Shown here in pieces: positions 1 through 9,134 of a DNA stretch of 64,000 bases. Positions within the stretch are counted from its first letter, which is position 1, and every line of letters begins with the position of its first letter. This DNA is from Deltaproteobacteria bacterium. GTDB taxonomy: Bacteria > Myxococcota_A > Polyangia > Polyangiales > Polyangiaceae. The stretch is from the NCBI GenBank assembly GCA_016218915.1, contig JACRCQ010000046.1, positions 62,001 through 126,000 of the forward strand, written 5' to 3'. The notes under the pieces are model-generated. The model worked only from the letters and a program-made list of their open reading frames with translations. It was not told where the DNA came from and did not search any database. Position numbers and translations under genes: made by a program.

Positions 1-2652
1 CCTCGCCAGCGAGCGCACCAGGGACTCGAGGTTGCGCACCTGATCGGACGACACCGTCGGCTCGATCCGCGACTGTCCACCTCGAACCCATGGCACCAGA
101 GCGGCGCTGTCTCTCAGCTCCGCAGGGGCGCCCGCGAGCAGCTTGGACGCCAGGCGCGCTTGCTCCAGCGCAAACACGCGCGCCGCATCCCCGTCGCCGC
201 TCTGCTCGGCAAGCAGCCGCGCCTCGTGCATCGCAGGGCCCTTGCTGACCATGGGCGCACGCTGGCGTGCAAGACGCGCCAGGTGCCCGATGAGCTCCGG
301 CGCGCGCCCCACTGCGCTGCCCATGCGGAATGCACCTGCGCGCGCTCCCCACCACTCGCATTGTCCGGTGGTGCCCACGCCCGACGCCGCCAGATCGAGC
401 TGACGAATCATGTCGTCGCCCAGCCCTCCGCTCGCCAGCAACCGAGCCCCCGCCCGAACCTTGTCCTCGTCGTCCGTCAGCGAGCTCGCCAGCGCCCACG
501 CCGCCTGCGCCGCTTCGCTCGCCTTCGACGAGCGCGCCTCCGATGCGTCGCACAACGCCATCCACCCGTACAGCTCCGCTCGCTTGTCTCCTGCCTCGAT
601 CGCCCGATCCCGCGCCTCTGCGGCCGTGCGACGCGCCTCGAGCCATGCGCCCGCGAGACACAACGCGCCCGTGCGCGCCAGCAAGGCGTAGGCCCATTGC
701 GCCCGACGCCCGAGGTGCTCCCACAGCAGCGCCGCGCGCATCGACGCGCTGGCCGCATCGCCGATCATCCCGGCCAGGACCGCTGCCGCCGCTCTCCCCG
801 TCAGATAGGTGGCCTCCTCCACGATGGCGCCCGCACGCACAGCGTGATCGACCGCTCGCGAGTAGGCTTCGTGCGCTGCCTCCGCATCACCAGCCTCGTG
901 CGCGTTGTAGCCGCGCACGCACTCGAGCCTCGCGCGCGCCTCCTCGTCGCATGCCAGCGACATCCCGAGCTCGACGTCGCGCAGCGCCCGGTCCCGATCG
1001 CCGCGCGCCAGATGCGCCAGCGAAGACACCTCGCACGCGAACGCGCTCCTGGGATCGTCAACCAGCGCCAGCGCCTCCGCCGGTCGCCCTTCGTCGAGCT
1101 CGATTCGCGCCAGCACGCAGCGCGCGCGCTCCGACGACTCCGGATCGTCGCCGCGCACAGCCCTCGCCTGGACGCTTGCACTTGCGCGATCGCCCATGCG
1201 GCGAAACACCTCTGCGCGAAGCGCGCACGCGCCAGCATCCGTGCGCTTGCCGAGGCTCGACAGCGCCCGCCCCATCTCGCCGCTCGCTCGCAGCGTGTCC
1301 GCCAGCAACAGCCCGAGCCGATCGCTGATCTCCTGGCGCTGCAATCGGCGCTCCGCTTCCTCGAGCGCCAGCGGCGGCACAGGCCTGCGTCCCAGCTCCA
1401 GAGCCAGGTCCACATCGTCAGCCGCAGCCATCCGACGTCGCGCCGGGACGTTGCCCGTCTCCCCTTCCAGCGCACGAACAAGATCCCGCAGCGTCCACGC
1501 TCGAGGAGCGATCGCCGAGGCGAGCTGCTCCATGACGCGGGCGAGCTCCGACTCCGGCACCTCCAGGATTCGTCCACCCATCCGCCAGGAAGCTGCCGCG
1601 CTCCCCACGAGCGCGACCAACCACCGCGCGCGGCCCACCGCATCGAGCGGCTCTACGACCTCGCGCCCATCTCCCTCGTCCGAAGCGCCCCGAAGCGACG
1701 CGATCGATTGAGAGATCTTCACCACCGCGTGGAACCACGGCGCGACCGCCTCCTGCACCTCGACCGTCGGCACTGTTGCCACCCGACGTAGCTCGTCGCG
1801 TCGCACCCGCAGATAGCTGGCGCGCACCCGCCAAGCCTCGTCCGGGCGTTGTCCCAATGCGCCGGTCCATTCGCACGCAACGCTGGAGAGCCATGACGCC
1901 GACGGACGACCACCCGGGTCCGGGGCGGTCAGCGCAAGGCACCAGGCATCGAAGGGCGCGGCGAGGCCCGCTTGGCGCATGGCATCCGCAGCATCGGGCG
2001 CGCGCGCTACCTGCTCGGAAATGATCTCTGCAAGGACCACTCCGAGCGCCCACAGGTCACGACCGCGTGGGCTCGGATGCCCATGCGAAGCCTCCGGGCT
2101 CAGGTAGCGGGGCGTGGCCCCCCGAAGCTGCCCGCGATCGATCGACGTGGCAAATCCGAGATCGACCAGCTTCGCTCGCAGCGTGCCCCCGCTTGCGTCC
2201 ACGAGGATGTTCGCAGGCTTCACGTCGCCGTGCGCTACCCCTGCTTCGTGCAGCTGCCAGAGCGCAGCGCCGATGTCGCGCGCAACGGCCAATGCCGTGT
2301 TGCGGCGGTGCTGCGCGCTGCCCAGCGCGCGCGGATCGAGAGGCTCGCCTTCCAGCCACTGCAGCGCAATGTAGGGGCTCCCACGCGTCACGCCCTCCAC
2401 CCCGTCTGGCACGCGCCCAAGACCCAACAGCCGGGGGATGTCGGGCAGGCTCGCCCCAAGCAGCGCATCGGCCTCGTCCGCCATCTGCGTCGCACCGCTC
2501 CCCGCCAGCGCCACCTTCAGCGCAACCTCTTCGCCCGTGGTCTGATCCGTTGCTCTCCATACTTGGGCGGTTGCACCCTTGCCCACGAGGCTTCGGATCT
2601 TGTAGCGCCAGCCCCCAGCCAACTCAGATGGCAGATCACTTGATTGACGCAC
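1..2652 (-). CDS. Serine/threonine protein kinase with helical-repeat C-terminus (partial, 3' end outside window)
   Basis: Reading the minus strand from a GTG at 2652 gives an open frame of 884 codons that runs off the left edge without a stop. The N-terminus is a Hanks-type kinase domain: glycine loop VGKGATAQV (residues 23-31), ATP lysine in ALKVA (K46), catalytic loop HGDVKPANIL (141-150, D143 and N148) and DLG (164-166) in place of DFG, then a GATPRYLSPE activation/P+1 segment. The usual HRD arginine is glycine, so this is a non-RD kinase. Beyond about residue 300 the protein is Ala/Arg/Glu-rich and helical, resembling the TPR-like tails of myxobacterial kinases. It likely phosphorylates proteins in the cytoplasm; the partner is unknown. 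An in-frame stop lies just upstream at 2656-2658, so the start must be near 2652, although no good Shine-Dalgarno is visible. It sits 31 bp downstream of a lipoprotein gene and is probably cotranscribed with it. Confidence 0.85.
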   Translation of the reverse strand, partial: MRQSSDLPSELAGGWRYKIRSLVGKGATAQVWRATDQTTGEEVALKVALAGSGATQMADEADALLGASLPDIPRLLGLGRVPDGVEGVTRGSPYIALQWLEGEPLDPRALGSAQHRRNTALAVARDIGAALWQLHEAGVAHGDVKPANILVDASGGTLRAKLVDLGFATSIDRGQLRGATPRYLSPEASHGHPSPRGRDLWALGVVLAEIISEQVARAPDAADAMRQAGLAAPFDAWCLALTAPDPGGRPSASWLSSVACEWTGALGQRPDEAWRVRASYLRVRRDELRRVATVPTVEVQEAVAPWFHAVVKISQSIASLRGASDEGDGREVVEPLDAVGRARWLVALVGSAAASWRMGGRILEVPESELARVMEQLASAIAPRAWTLRDLVRALEGETGNVPARRRMAAADDVDLALELGRRPVPPLALEEAERRLQRQEISDRLGLLLADTLRASGEMGRALSSLGKRTDAGACALRAEVFRRMGDRASASVQARAVRGDDPESSERARCVLARIELDEGRPAEALALVDDPRSAFACEVSSLAHLARGDRDRALRDVELGMSLACDEEARARLECVRGYNAHEAGDAEAAHEAYSRAVDHAVRAGAIVEEATYLTGRAAAAVLAGMIGDAASASMRAALLWEHLGRRAQWAYALLARTGALCLAGAWLEARRTAAEARDRAIEAGDKRAELYGWMALCDASEARSSKASEAAQAAWALASSLTDDEDKVRAGARLLASGGLGDDMIRQLDLAASGVGTTGQCEWWGARAGAFRMGSAVGRAPELIGHLARLARQRAPMVSKGPAMHEARLLAEQSGDGDAARVFALEQARLASKLLAGAPAELRDSAALVPWVRGGQSRIEPTVSSDQVRNLESLVRSLAR

Positions 2653-2683
2653 GAACTAAGGTTGAGCCGTATTCAGCCCCTTG

Positions 2684-3853
2684 TCAACTCCGTTGACCTG
2701 CCTGACCCAGCCTCCAGATCTGCGCCGCATAGGGCCCCTGCCCACGCTCCACTGCTATCACCAGCTCCCAATCCCCGTCCGCGTCCGGGCACACAGGCCC
2801 GGTCGACGGCAGCACGGACCAGCGACGAGGCAGAAGATCTCGAGCGATCAGCCTGCCGCCTGGTGCCACCCACCCCATCTGCAGCTCGACCACGCCTGCG
2901 CCGCCCACGCCGAACGCGCGGTAGCATTCGCCCGCGTTGAGCCGCACTCTGTGATGATCCGCCTGCTCCTCTTCGCCCTGCTCTCCTCGCAGGACCCGCG
3001 TCACAGCCACCATGCCTGCCCCCTGCTTGCACATCGAAACCAGTCGCTCCAGGTCCTGCTCCAGCGCCCCGGTCGCCACAAAGCTCCGATCGCACCCGTC
3101 CACTCCGGCTCCAAGCTCCTGCCCCCACCCGCGCCCTGCCCGCGCGTCGAACGCAACGATGTTCGCCAGCACTTTGCGCGATCCCCCATCAGGATGTCCG
3201 AGCGCCAGCACCAGCGGGACCCTGCAACCTTCGGTTGGCTGGGGGCTCTTCGTTTCAAGGCATTTCCGAGGTTGACCGGCGACGATGACCCGGGCGGCCC
3301 GCTCCATGGGCTGCGCGCTTGCCCGTGGTTCGTTGAGATCCGCCCCTTGCTCGACCTCGATCGTGTAGGCGCCCACGACCACGGCGCGCACATGGTTGCG
3401 CCATGCGCCACATCCTTCAGGCGCTGCAGCCCGGGACGGCTCTGCGTCGAGGACCATGCGTCCGGAGATCACGTAGTGCACGCGCACGCGCTCCGGACGG
3501 GCCTTCACGCCCTGCAGGTCCGATGGCGCGATCACCTGCGTCACTTCGGAAGGGTCGCGGACCGTGACCGCGACAGGCCCTCCGGCCGCAGGCTCGTATC
3601 GGTATGCCTGCGCGCCGCACACGCGCCAGTCCCCATCTTCACCCTGCACGTAGGCAGGCGCCATCACGGGCGCGGTCGACGGATTGACGGAGGACGGAGC
3701 CTGGGCGAATTGCTCCAGCTGCTCGATCGCTCCGACCTTGGGGGCCGAATGCCCCTTTCTCGCTGTGGCATTGGCTGCTGGCGCGTTGCCAGCGCACCCG
3801 ATCGCCGCAGCAGCGGCAACGAGCCAGGCTCCCCAGGTCAGCAGGGATCGCAT
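2684..3853 (-). CDS. Putative lipoprotein of unknown function
   Basis: 389 residues. The ATG at 3853 is preceded by AGAAAGG at good spacing and begins a lipoprotein signal peptide with a lipid-acceptor candidate at C20 (AAAIGC). The mature part is a mostly beta-looking, Cys-containing secreted domain with no catalytic motif that I recognise; it mentions no repeat or membrane segment. A longer reading frame to 3919 exists but would bury the signal sequence. The gene ends 31 bp before the start of the kinase gene, so the two are likely one transcription unit, and the lipoprotein may sense or scaffold something for the kinase pathway (inference). Upstream is a 73-bp divergent gap to the diguanylate cyclase gene. 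Confidence 0.7.
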   Translation of the reverse strand: MRSLLTWGAWLVAAAAAIGCAGNAPAANATARKGHSAPKVGAIEQLEQFAQAPSSVNPSTAPVMAPAYVQGEDGDWRVCGAQAYRYEPAAGGPVAVTVRDPSEVTQVIAPSDLQGVKARPERVRVHYVISGRMVLDAEPSRAAAPEGCGAWRNHVRAVVVGAYTIEVEQGADLNEPRASAQPMERAARVIVAGQPRKCLETKSPQPTEGCRVPLVLALGHPDGGSRKVLANIVAFDARAGRGWGQELGAGVDGCDRSFVATGALEQDLERLVSMCKQGAGMVAVTRVLRGEQGEEEQADHHRVRLNAGECYRAFGVGGAGVVELQMGWVAPGGRLIARDLLPRRWSVLPSTGPVCPDADGDWELVIAVERGQGPYAAQIWRLGQAGQRS

Positions 3854-3926
3854 AGATCGCCTTTCTGCGAACTGAACGGCATGCCCGAACAACCTATCCT
3901 CTTCGCTTCTCGCCTCCAAGCCGGGC

Positions 3927-4844
3927 GTGCTATCGTCAAGAGTGTCGCGTCGCGCTCAAGATGATGAACGTACGGTCGTCACGTCGCTGAACGCGGCTGC
4001 GATTCCGCGCTCCGACGAAGGCAACGAGGCCTGTCTCGTCGTCATCTACGGCCCGGACCTCGGTCGTCGCATCGCCTTGCAGCGCGGTGGCTCCCTGGAG
4101 ATCGGCCGCCAGGCCACGTGCGACTTCCCCATCGATCAGGAGTCGGTGAGCAGGCGCCACGCGCGCATCGTCTGGACGAATCTTCACTGGCACGTCATCG
4201 ATCTCGGCTCCACCAACGGCACCTACGTCAATGACGAGCTGGTCACCGATCGTGTGGTGCGCGACGGTGACCAGGTGAAGATCGGCCGCTGCATCCTCAA
4301 GTTCCTCGAGAGCGGCAGCGTGGAGACCTCGTATCACGAGGAGATCTATCGATTGATGACCTTTGATGGTCTCACGGGGATCTACAACAAGAGGTTCTTC
4401 CACGAGACGCTCGAGCGCGAAGTGTCGCGGAGCAAGAGGTACACCCGGCAGCTTTCCCTGCTCGTGTTCGACATCGACCTGTTCAAGTCGGTGAACGATA
4501 CCTACGGCCACATCGCTGGCGACGCAGTGCTGCGGCAGCTGGCAACCTTCGTGCGCGGCCACCTGCGCCGCGAGGACATCTTCGCCCGCGTCGGCGGCGA
4601 GGAGTTCGCCGTGCTGCTGCCCGAGATCCCCACCACCGAGGCCTGCGCCGTCGGCGAAAAGATCCGCAGCATCGTCGAACGCTCCAACTTCGTCTTCGAC
4701 AACATCAGCATTCCGCTGACGGTCAGCGTGGGCGCGGCCTCGCTCGGCGCCGACCCGCAGGAGAGCGCCGAAGCCCTGTTCGCGCGCGCGGACGGCCGCC
4801 TTTACCAGGCCAAGTCCGCTGGGCGCAACAGGGTTTGTGCCTGA
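3927..4844 (+). CDS. FHA-GGDEF diguanylate cyclase
   Basis: 305 residues. An N-terminal FHA phosphothreonine-binding domain (about residues 40-127, with EIGR, SVSRRHARI and LGSTNGT signatures) is followed directly by a GGDEF domain (about 140-305). The active-site motif is GGEEF (223-227) and the inhibitory I-site RRED (214-217) lies exactly five residues upstream, so the enzyme should make cyclic di-GMP from two GTP and be product-inhibited. The FHA domain suggests control by a Ser/Thr kinase; the kinase at 1-2652 is an obvious candidate by proximity only. The start is uncertain: GTG at 3927 or GTG at 3942 both fit and neither has a strong ribosome-binding site. Cytoplasmic; no membrane segment. 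It is followed after 127 bp by the S1-domain gene on the same strand. Confidence 0.9.
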   Translation: MLSSRVSRRAQDDERTVVTSLNAAAIPRSDEGNEACLVVIYGPDLGRRIALQRGGSLEIGRQATCDFPIDQESVSRRHARIVWTNLHWHVIDLGSTNGTYVNDELVTDRVVRDGDQVKIGRCILKFLESGSVETSYHEEIYRLMTFDGLTGIYNKRFFHETLEREVSRSKRYTRQLSLLVFDIDLFKSVNDTYGHIAGDAVLRQLATFVRGHLRREDIFARVGGEEFAVLLPEIPTTEACAVGEKIRSIVERSNFVFDNISIPLTVSVGAASLGADPQESAEALFARADGRLYQAKSAGRNRVCA

Positions 4845-4971
4845 AAAGGCTGGCGCGGCTCGAATGCCGGGCCCAACATGGACTGTCGCCGGATTCCGGA
4901 CCGCGACATGCCTCACACCGCGCCGCAGCTTTGCGCTATCCTTCGGAACCTTTTTTCCACCGAGGCGTGCG

Positions 4972-6777
4972 ATGAGCACCGACACCAACACCAACGAAAC
5001 CAGGCCAGCCGATCCCAACGACGCGGCCACACTCGCCGAAACGAGCAACGACGCACCGCAAGCGCAGGCTTCCCCGGCCGACGACGCAGCGAGCGCCCAG
5101 CCCCAGCAGGACCTGCCTCCAAAACCGGTCGTGCCTTCCTTGGCCGAAACCGCGTGGAACGAGGAAGAGGTCGAGCCCGGCGATGATATCGGCAACAGGG
5201 TCGACGGCCCTGCACACCATGAGCGCACGTCGTCGACCGCTGCGGAAGCGACCGACGCTGCTGCGGCCAAGCGCCATCGCCACCGTGGAAAGAAGAAGGA
5301 GGCCGGCCAGGCTTCCATGCAGGATCCCAACGCAGCCCCTGGCTCCACGCCTCCGCGTGCCGGCAAGAAGCAGAGAGGTCACGCTGCGCCCCCCTCGCGC
5401 GAACGCCCCGCCTTCCGCGTCGGCGAAGAAGTCTTCGGCAAAGTCGTCGAAGTCACCGACACCGCCATCTTCGTCGACCTGTCCGGCAAGGCGCGCGCGA
5501 TCATCGATCGCGACGAGGTGTCCGCCGATGCCATCCCGCAGCTGGGAGACCACTTCGTAGGCGTGGTGCACGGCGACGGATCGCGCGGCGGGATGGTGGT
5601 GCTCACCAACAACCCCACCCGCTCCGAGGAGGCCAAGACGCGCATCGAGGCAGCCTCCACCTCGGGTGAGCTCGTCCAGGGATTGATCACCGGCGTGATC
5701 AAGGGCGGCGTCGAAGTCGACGTCCAGGGCGTGCGCTCCTTTGCCCCAGGCTCCCACGTCGAGCTCAAGCTCGGCGCTGATCTGCATCACCTGCTCGGCA
5801 AACGCTTGCCCTTCAAGGTGATGAAGTACGCCAAGAACGGCCGCGAGGTCGTGCTCAGCCGCCGCGAGCTGCTCGAGGAGGAGAATGCGCAGTCGCGCAA
5901 GCGCGCGCTGTCCCTGCTCGAGCCCGGCAAGATCGTCAAGGCGATCGTCCGCTCCGTGGTCGAATGGGGCGTGTTCGTCGCCATCCCCGAGGCCGAAAAC
6001 ATCGAAGGCCTCGTCCATATCACCGAGGCCACCCACGATCGATCCGCCAAGCTGTCCGCCCTCTTCCATCCGGGCGAGGAGATCGACGTCAAGGTCCTTC
6101 GCATCGACGAGCGAGGCAAGCTCTGGCTGAGTCGCAAAGCAGCGTCAGGAGATCCCTGGGACGCAGTGGCCGCGCAGTTCGCTGTCGGCACCCGCCACGT
6201 CGGTCGCGTCGCACGGCTGCAGCCCTTCGGCGCTTTCGTGGAGCTCGCGCCAGGAATCGACGGCCTCATCCGCACGGGCGACCTCTCCTTGCGGCGCATC
6301 GCCGGCCCGGAAGAAGCTGTCGCGGTCGGCGATGAGCTCGAAGTCGTGGTCGTCCACCTCGACTCCTCGCAACGCAAGATCGGATTGCATCCAGCTCCTC
6401 CCAAGGACGAGACCGAGCCCGCGCAACGCGTCGCTCCGCATCGCGTCCTGCGCGTCGCCGTCGTGTCCGCAGAGCCCGGAGGACTGCTCGTGCGCATCCT
6501 CGGCGTCACAGGCGGCTTCGCACGCGGATTCATCCCCGCAGGCCAGACGGGCACTGCGCGCGGAACCGATCTGCGCCGCGAGTTCCCTGCCGGAACGATC
6601 CTCGAGGCCAAGGCGATCGACGTCGACACCAAGCGCGGCGAATGCAAGCTGTCGATCAAGGCCGTGAAAGAAGACTCGGAGAAGGCCGCCTTCAACGAGT
6701 ACCGCCAGCAGGTTGCCCGAGAGTCGAAGTTCGGCACCTTTGGCGACCTGTTCGCCAAGTCCCGCTCCAACTCCTGA
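4972..6777 (+). CDS. S1 RNA-binding domain protein (ribosomal protein S1-like)
   Basis: 601 residues from the ATG at 4972, which has GAGG at good spacing; a longer frame from 4837 lacks this and overlaps the preceding gene. The first 140 residues are acidic/Pro/Ala-rich and end in basic clusters (RHRHRGKKK), probably disordered. Then come four recognisable S1 (OB-fold) domains at about 150-215, 232-300, 316-390 and 402-475, and a degenerate fifth near 485-560. The third and fourth carry the typical GVFV or GAFV, EGLVHI and L-WLSRK signatures. The length and domain count resemble ribosomal protein S1, but the long N-terminal tail and the weak first and fifth domains make it a paralogue rather than the canonical RpsA. 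It should bind RNA in the cytoplasm. It converges on tyrS with only 13 bp between the stops. Confidence 0.85.
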   Translation: MSTDTNTNETRPADPNDAATLAETSNDAPQAQASPADDAASAQPQQDLPPKPVVPSLAETAWNEEEVEPGDDIGNRVDGPAHHERTSSTAAEATDAAAAKRHRHRGKKKEAGQASMQDPNAAPGSTPPRAGKKQRGHAAPPSRERPAFRVGEEVFGKVVEVTDTAIFVDLSGKARAIIDRDEVSADAIPQLGDHFVGVVHGDGSRGGMVVLTNNPTRSEEAKTRIEAASTSGELVQGLITGVIKGGVEVDVQGVRSFAPGSHVELKLGADLHHLLGKRLPFKVMKYAKNGREVVLSRRELLEEENAQSRKRALSLLEPGKIVKAIVRSVVEWGVFVAIPEAENIEGLVHITEATHDRSAKLSALFHPGEEIDVKVLRIDERGKLWLSRKAASGDPWDAVAAQFAVGTRHVGRVARLQPFGAFVELAPGIDGLIRTGDLSLRRIAGPEEAVAVGDELEVVVVHLDSSQRKIGLHPAPPKDETEPAQRVAPHRVLRVAVVSAEPGGLLVRILGVTGGFARGFIPAGQTGTARGTDLRREFPAGTILEAKAIDVDTKRGECKLSIKAVKEDSEKAAFNEYRQQVARESKFGTFGDLFAKSRSNS

Positions 6778-6790
6778 GCACGCCCCGCCC

Positions 6791-8074
6791 CTACGCGCCC
6801 ACCAGCTTGATCAGGTGGAAGTTCTTCTTGCCCTTGCGCAACACCACGTAGCGCCCGTGCAGCGTGTCCTGCTGCGTGATCGCCCGCGTCAGCTCCCCGC
6901 TGCGCTGGTTGTTGACGTAGATGCCTCCGCCCTTGATGTCGTTCTTCGCCGCAGACCGCGATCCGCTCAGCCCTGTGTCGGCCAGAAGCTCCACCAGCGG
7001 CTTGCCCGCACCGGCCAGCGCGTCGGAAGGGACCTCGCTCGACGGAGCCTCTGCCATGACCTCGAGCAACGTGCGCTCATCCAGCTCCGCGATCTCCCGT
7101 CCGAAGAGCGCTTCCGATGCCTTGCGCGCCTCGGCCGCCGCCTGCGCCCCGTGCACGAGCGACGTGACCTCCCACGCGAGCGACTTCTGTGCCTGCTGGG
7201 ATTCCGGGCGCTCGGCCGATGCCCGCTCGATCGTCTCGATCTCCTCCTTCGGCAGCAGCGTGAGCATGCGCACCAGGCGCGGCGCGTCGCGATCCTCCAT
7301 CCGCATCCAGTACTGGTAGAGCATGTACGGGCTGGTTCGCCGCGCATCCAGCCACACCGTCCCCTTCTCCGTCTTGCCCAGCTTCTTGCCGTCCGATGTC
7401 GTCAGCAGCGGCGAGGTCAACCCGAACGCGCGCTGGTTGCACACGCGACGGATCAAGTCGACGCCTGCCGTGATGTTGCCCCACTGATCCGAGCCCCCCA
7501 GCTGCAGCTCACAGCCGTGGGTCTCGAACAGGTGCAGGAAATCGTAGGCCTGCAGCAGCATGTACGTGAACTCGGTGAACGAGATTCCCTGCTCGCGCTG
7601 CTCCAGACGCGTGCGAACCGAGTCCTTCTCCAGCATCGCGTTGACCGAAAATCGCTTCCCCGTCGTCCTGAGAAACTCCAGAAGGCGCAGCGATCCCAGC
7701 CAATCGTGGTTGTTGACCAGCTGCGCCTGCGTGGGCCCGGGCGAGAAGTCGAGGAACCGCTCGAGCTGAACTCGGATCGATGCGAGGTTGTGCTCGAGCT
7801 GGTCGACGCCAAGAAGGTTGCGCTCCTCGCTCTTGCCGCTCGGGTCTCCGATCATGCCGGTGCCGCCGCCAGCGAGCGCAATCGGACGATGCCCCGCACG
7901 CTGCATGCGCATCAGCAGCAGGATCTGCAGCAGGCTGCCCACGTGCAGGGAATCCGCGGTCGGATCAAACCCGATGTAGCAGGTGAGCACGGGTTTCCCC
8001 ATGCGCTCCGCCACATCCGGGCTCGTGACCTGGTGGACCAGCCCCCGCCATGTGAGTTCCTCGAAGATGTTCAT
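6791..8074 (-). CDS. tyrS: Tyrosyl-tRNA synthetase (TyrRS)
   Basis: 427 residues, normal for bacterial TyrRS. It charges tRNA-Tyr with tyrosine using ATP. Visible signatures are the class I HIGH-type motif HVGS (44-47), the tyrosine-site region YIGFDPTADSLH, GGSDQWGN (193-200), and the KMSKS-type loop KLGKT (231-235). A C-terminal S4-like RNA-binding domain contains the GGGIYVNN segment. The ATG at 8074 has AGGAGAG three bases upstream; the longer open frame to 8353 is non-coding and runs up to the tRNA-His gene. Transcribed away from the tRNA-His gene, convergent with the S1-domain gene. Confidence 0.97.
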   Translation of the reverse strand: MNIFEELTWRGLVHQVTSPDVAERMGKPVLTCYIGFDPTADSLHVGSLLQILLLMRMQRAGHRPIALAGGGTGMIGDPSGKSEERNLLGVDQLEHNLASIRVQLERFLDFSPGPTQAQLVNNHDWLGSLRLLEFLRTTGKRFSVNAMLEKDSVRTRLEQREQGISFTEFTYMLLQAYDFLHLFETHGCELQLGGSDQWGNITAGVDLIRRVCNQRAFGLTSPLLTTSDGKKLGKTEKGTVWLDARRTSPYMLYQYWMRMEDRDAPRLVRMLTLLPKEEIETIERASAERPESQQAQKSLAWEVTSLVHGAQAAAEARKASEALFGREIAELDERTLLEVMAEAPSSEVPSDALAGAGKPLVELLADTGLSGSRSAAKNDIKGGGIYVNNQRSGELTRAITQQDTLHGRYVVLRKGKKNFHLIKLVGA

Positions 8075-8299
8075 CCGCTCTCCTGTCCGGCCTGTTGCCA
8101 AACGCCCGGCTCGCGCTGCTGCCGCCGCGCCCGGCGACCGCGATATCTGCAGCGAACCGCTCCGGACTTCAACCCCGGGCCGCTGCCAACCCGGCACAAT
8201 TCGCCGCCTGTGGGCCAGGTCCTGCTCCCGCCCCCTCGCCAGCGGCGCCCTGCGGCCGACCGGATTTCTGGCTCGACGCCCGGCTCCGTGCATCCCGGG

Positions 8300-8327
8300 T
8301 TGCCTTTCCGCTCGCCGTGAGTATCCT
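8300..8327 (+). promoter_or_regulatory. Sigma-70-type promoter for tRNA-His
   Basis: TTGCCT (8300-8305), a 16-bp spacer and TATCCT (8322-8327). The predicted start near 8334 would leave a leader of about 20 nt before the tRNA. By-eye match only. Confidence 0.5.
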
Positions 8328-8353
8328 GCCGTGCGTTGCCCACCAGGGCACAC

Positions 8354-8430
8354 GGTGGCCGTAGCTCAGTTGGTAGAGCACTGGATTGTGGCTCCAGTTG
8401 TCGCGGGTTCAAACCCCGTCGGTCACCCCA
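8354..8430 (+). tRNA. tRNA-His (anticodon GTG)
   Basis: A full cloverleaf of 77 nt. The acceptor stem GTGGCCG pairs with CGGTCAC with one G-U pair. The D-arm begins AGCTCAGTTGG, the anticodon loop ATTGTGG gives GTG, and the T-arm carries GGGTTCAAACCC. The extra G at position -1 (8354), opposite discriminator C73, is the histidyl-tRNA identity element and is encoded here, as is the 3' CCA (8428-8430). Confidence 0.97.
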
Positions 8431-8558
8431 CGCGGACCAGGGTCCCTGCGCCTGGCTGACCTGGCTCGTCGCACTTTCAGGCGCTCATTTGATCCGTTGG
8501 CGTTTCGTAGGGTAGCCTATGATCCAGGTGGGTCGCCCCGCCAAGAAAGGATGACACG

Positions 8559-9128
8559 ATGAGCTCGGTCCATTGGCTCGCTCGCTGCACCAGCTGCTGG
8601 TGCTCGCTTGGCTTGCTCGCTGCCTCCACCGCCAGCTGCAGTGATCCCGTCACCCCGCCCCCTCAGGCCGCTTTCACTGCCACCTTCGGGGGCGCTTCCT
8701 GCGCCGCCGCCGTTGACCCTGGCCCGAAGATCGGTATCGGAAAGGCAGATCCCGGCGACTGGGCGACCTACGCCGACGGCACCGAAGGAATCCACGTCGC
8801 TTGCCGAGTCGTTGCGCAGGGCGACAACTACTACGCCAATATCTCGATTTCACGCGGGAGCACGACGCTGTCGTTCGAGGCGACCATGCCCAACGATCCG
8901 ACCAAGACCGCAACCACCAAGACCATCCGCGTGGGTGGCCCCAATACCACTGGCGGAACCTATGCTCCGGACACGGATCAGACCTGCACCGTGGCCTTCA
9001 TCGAAGGAGCGCCCGGGCGTATCAAGGCCTCCTATGATTGCCAGACCATGGTCAGCGGAAACACGATCGCCAACCCGCCGTGCCACGTCAGCGGCTACGT
9101 AGTGGCCGAGAACTGCGACTCGGAATAG
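8559..9128 (+). CDS. Small putative lipoprotein
   Basis: 189 residues. The ATG at 8559 has AAAGGA at good spacing. The N-terminus is a signal peptide ending in a lipobox-like SCSD sequence near residue 28, so the protein is probably a lipoprotein. The mature domain is small, Thr/Gly/Asp-rich and likely a beta-sandwich, with four further cysteines (in SCAA, VACR, QTCT, DCQT and later) that may form disulfides. I do not recognise the family. A weak promoter-like pair, TTGATC (8489-8494) and TAGCCT (8513-8518), lies upstream. The gene converges on the PP2C phosphatase gene with six bases between the stops. Confidence 0.65.
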   Translation: MSSVHWLARCTSCWCSLGLLAASTASCSDPVTPPPQAAFTATFGGASCAAAVDPGPKIGIGKADPGDWATYADGTEGIHVACRVVAQGDNYYANISISRGSTTLSFEATMPNDPTKTATTKTIRVGGPNTTGGTYAPDTDQTCTVAFIEGAPGRIKASYDCQTMVSGNTIANPPCHVSGYVVAENCDSE

Positions 9129-9134
9129 GGCTGG

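Noticed and set aside
160..1791. 543-codon plus frame at the left edge
   Set aside because: Antisense to the kinase frame, which has full catalytic motifs and a clean helical tail.
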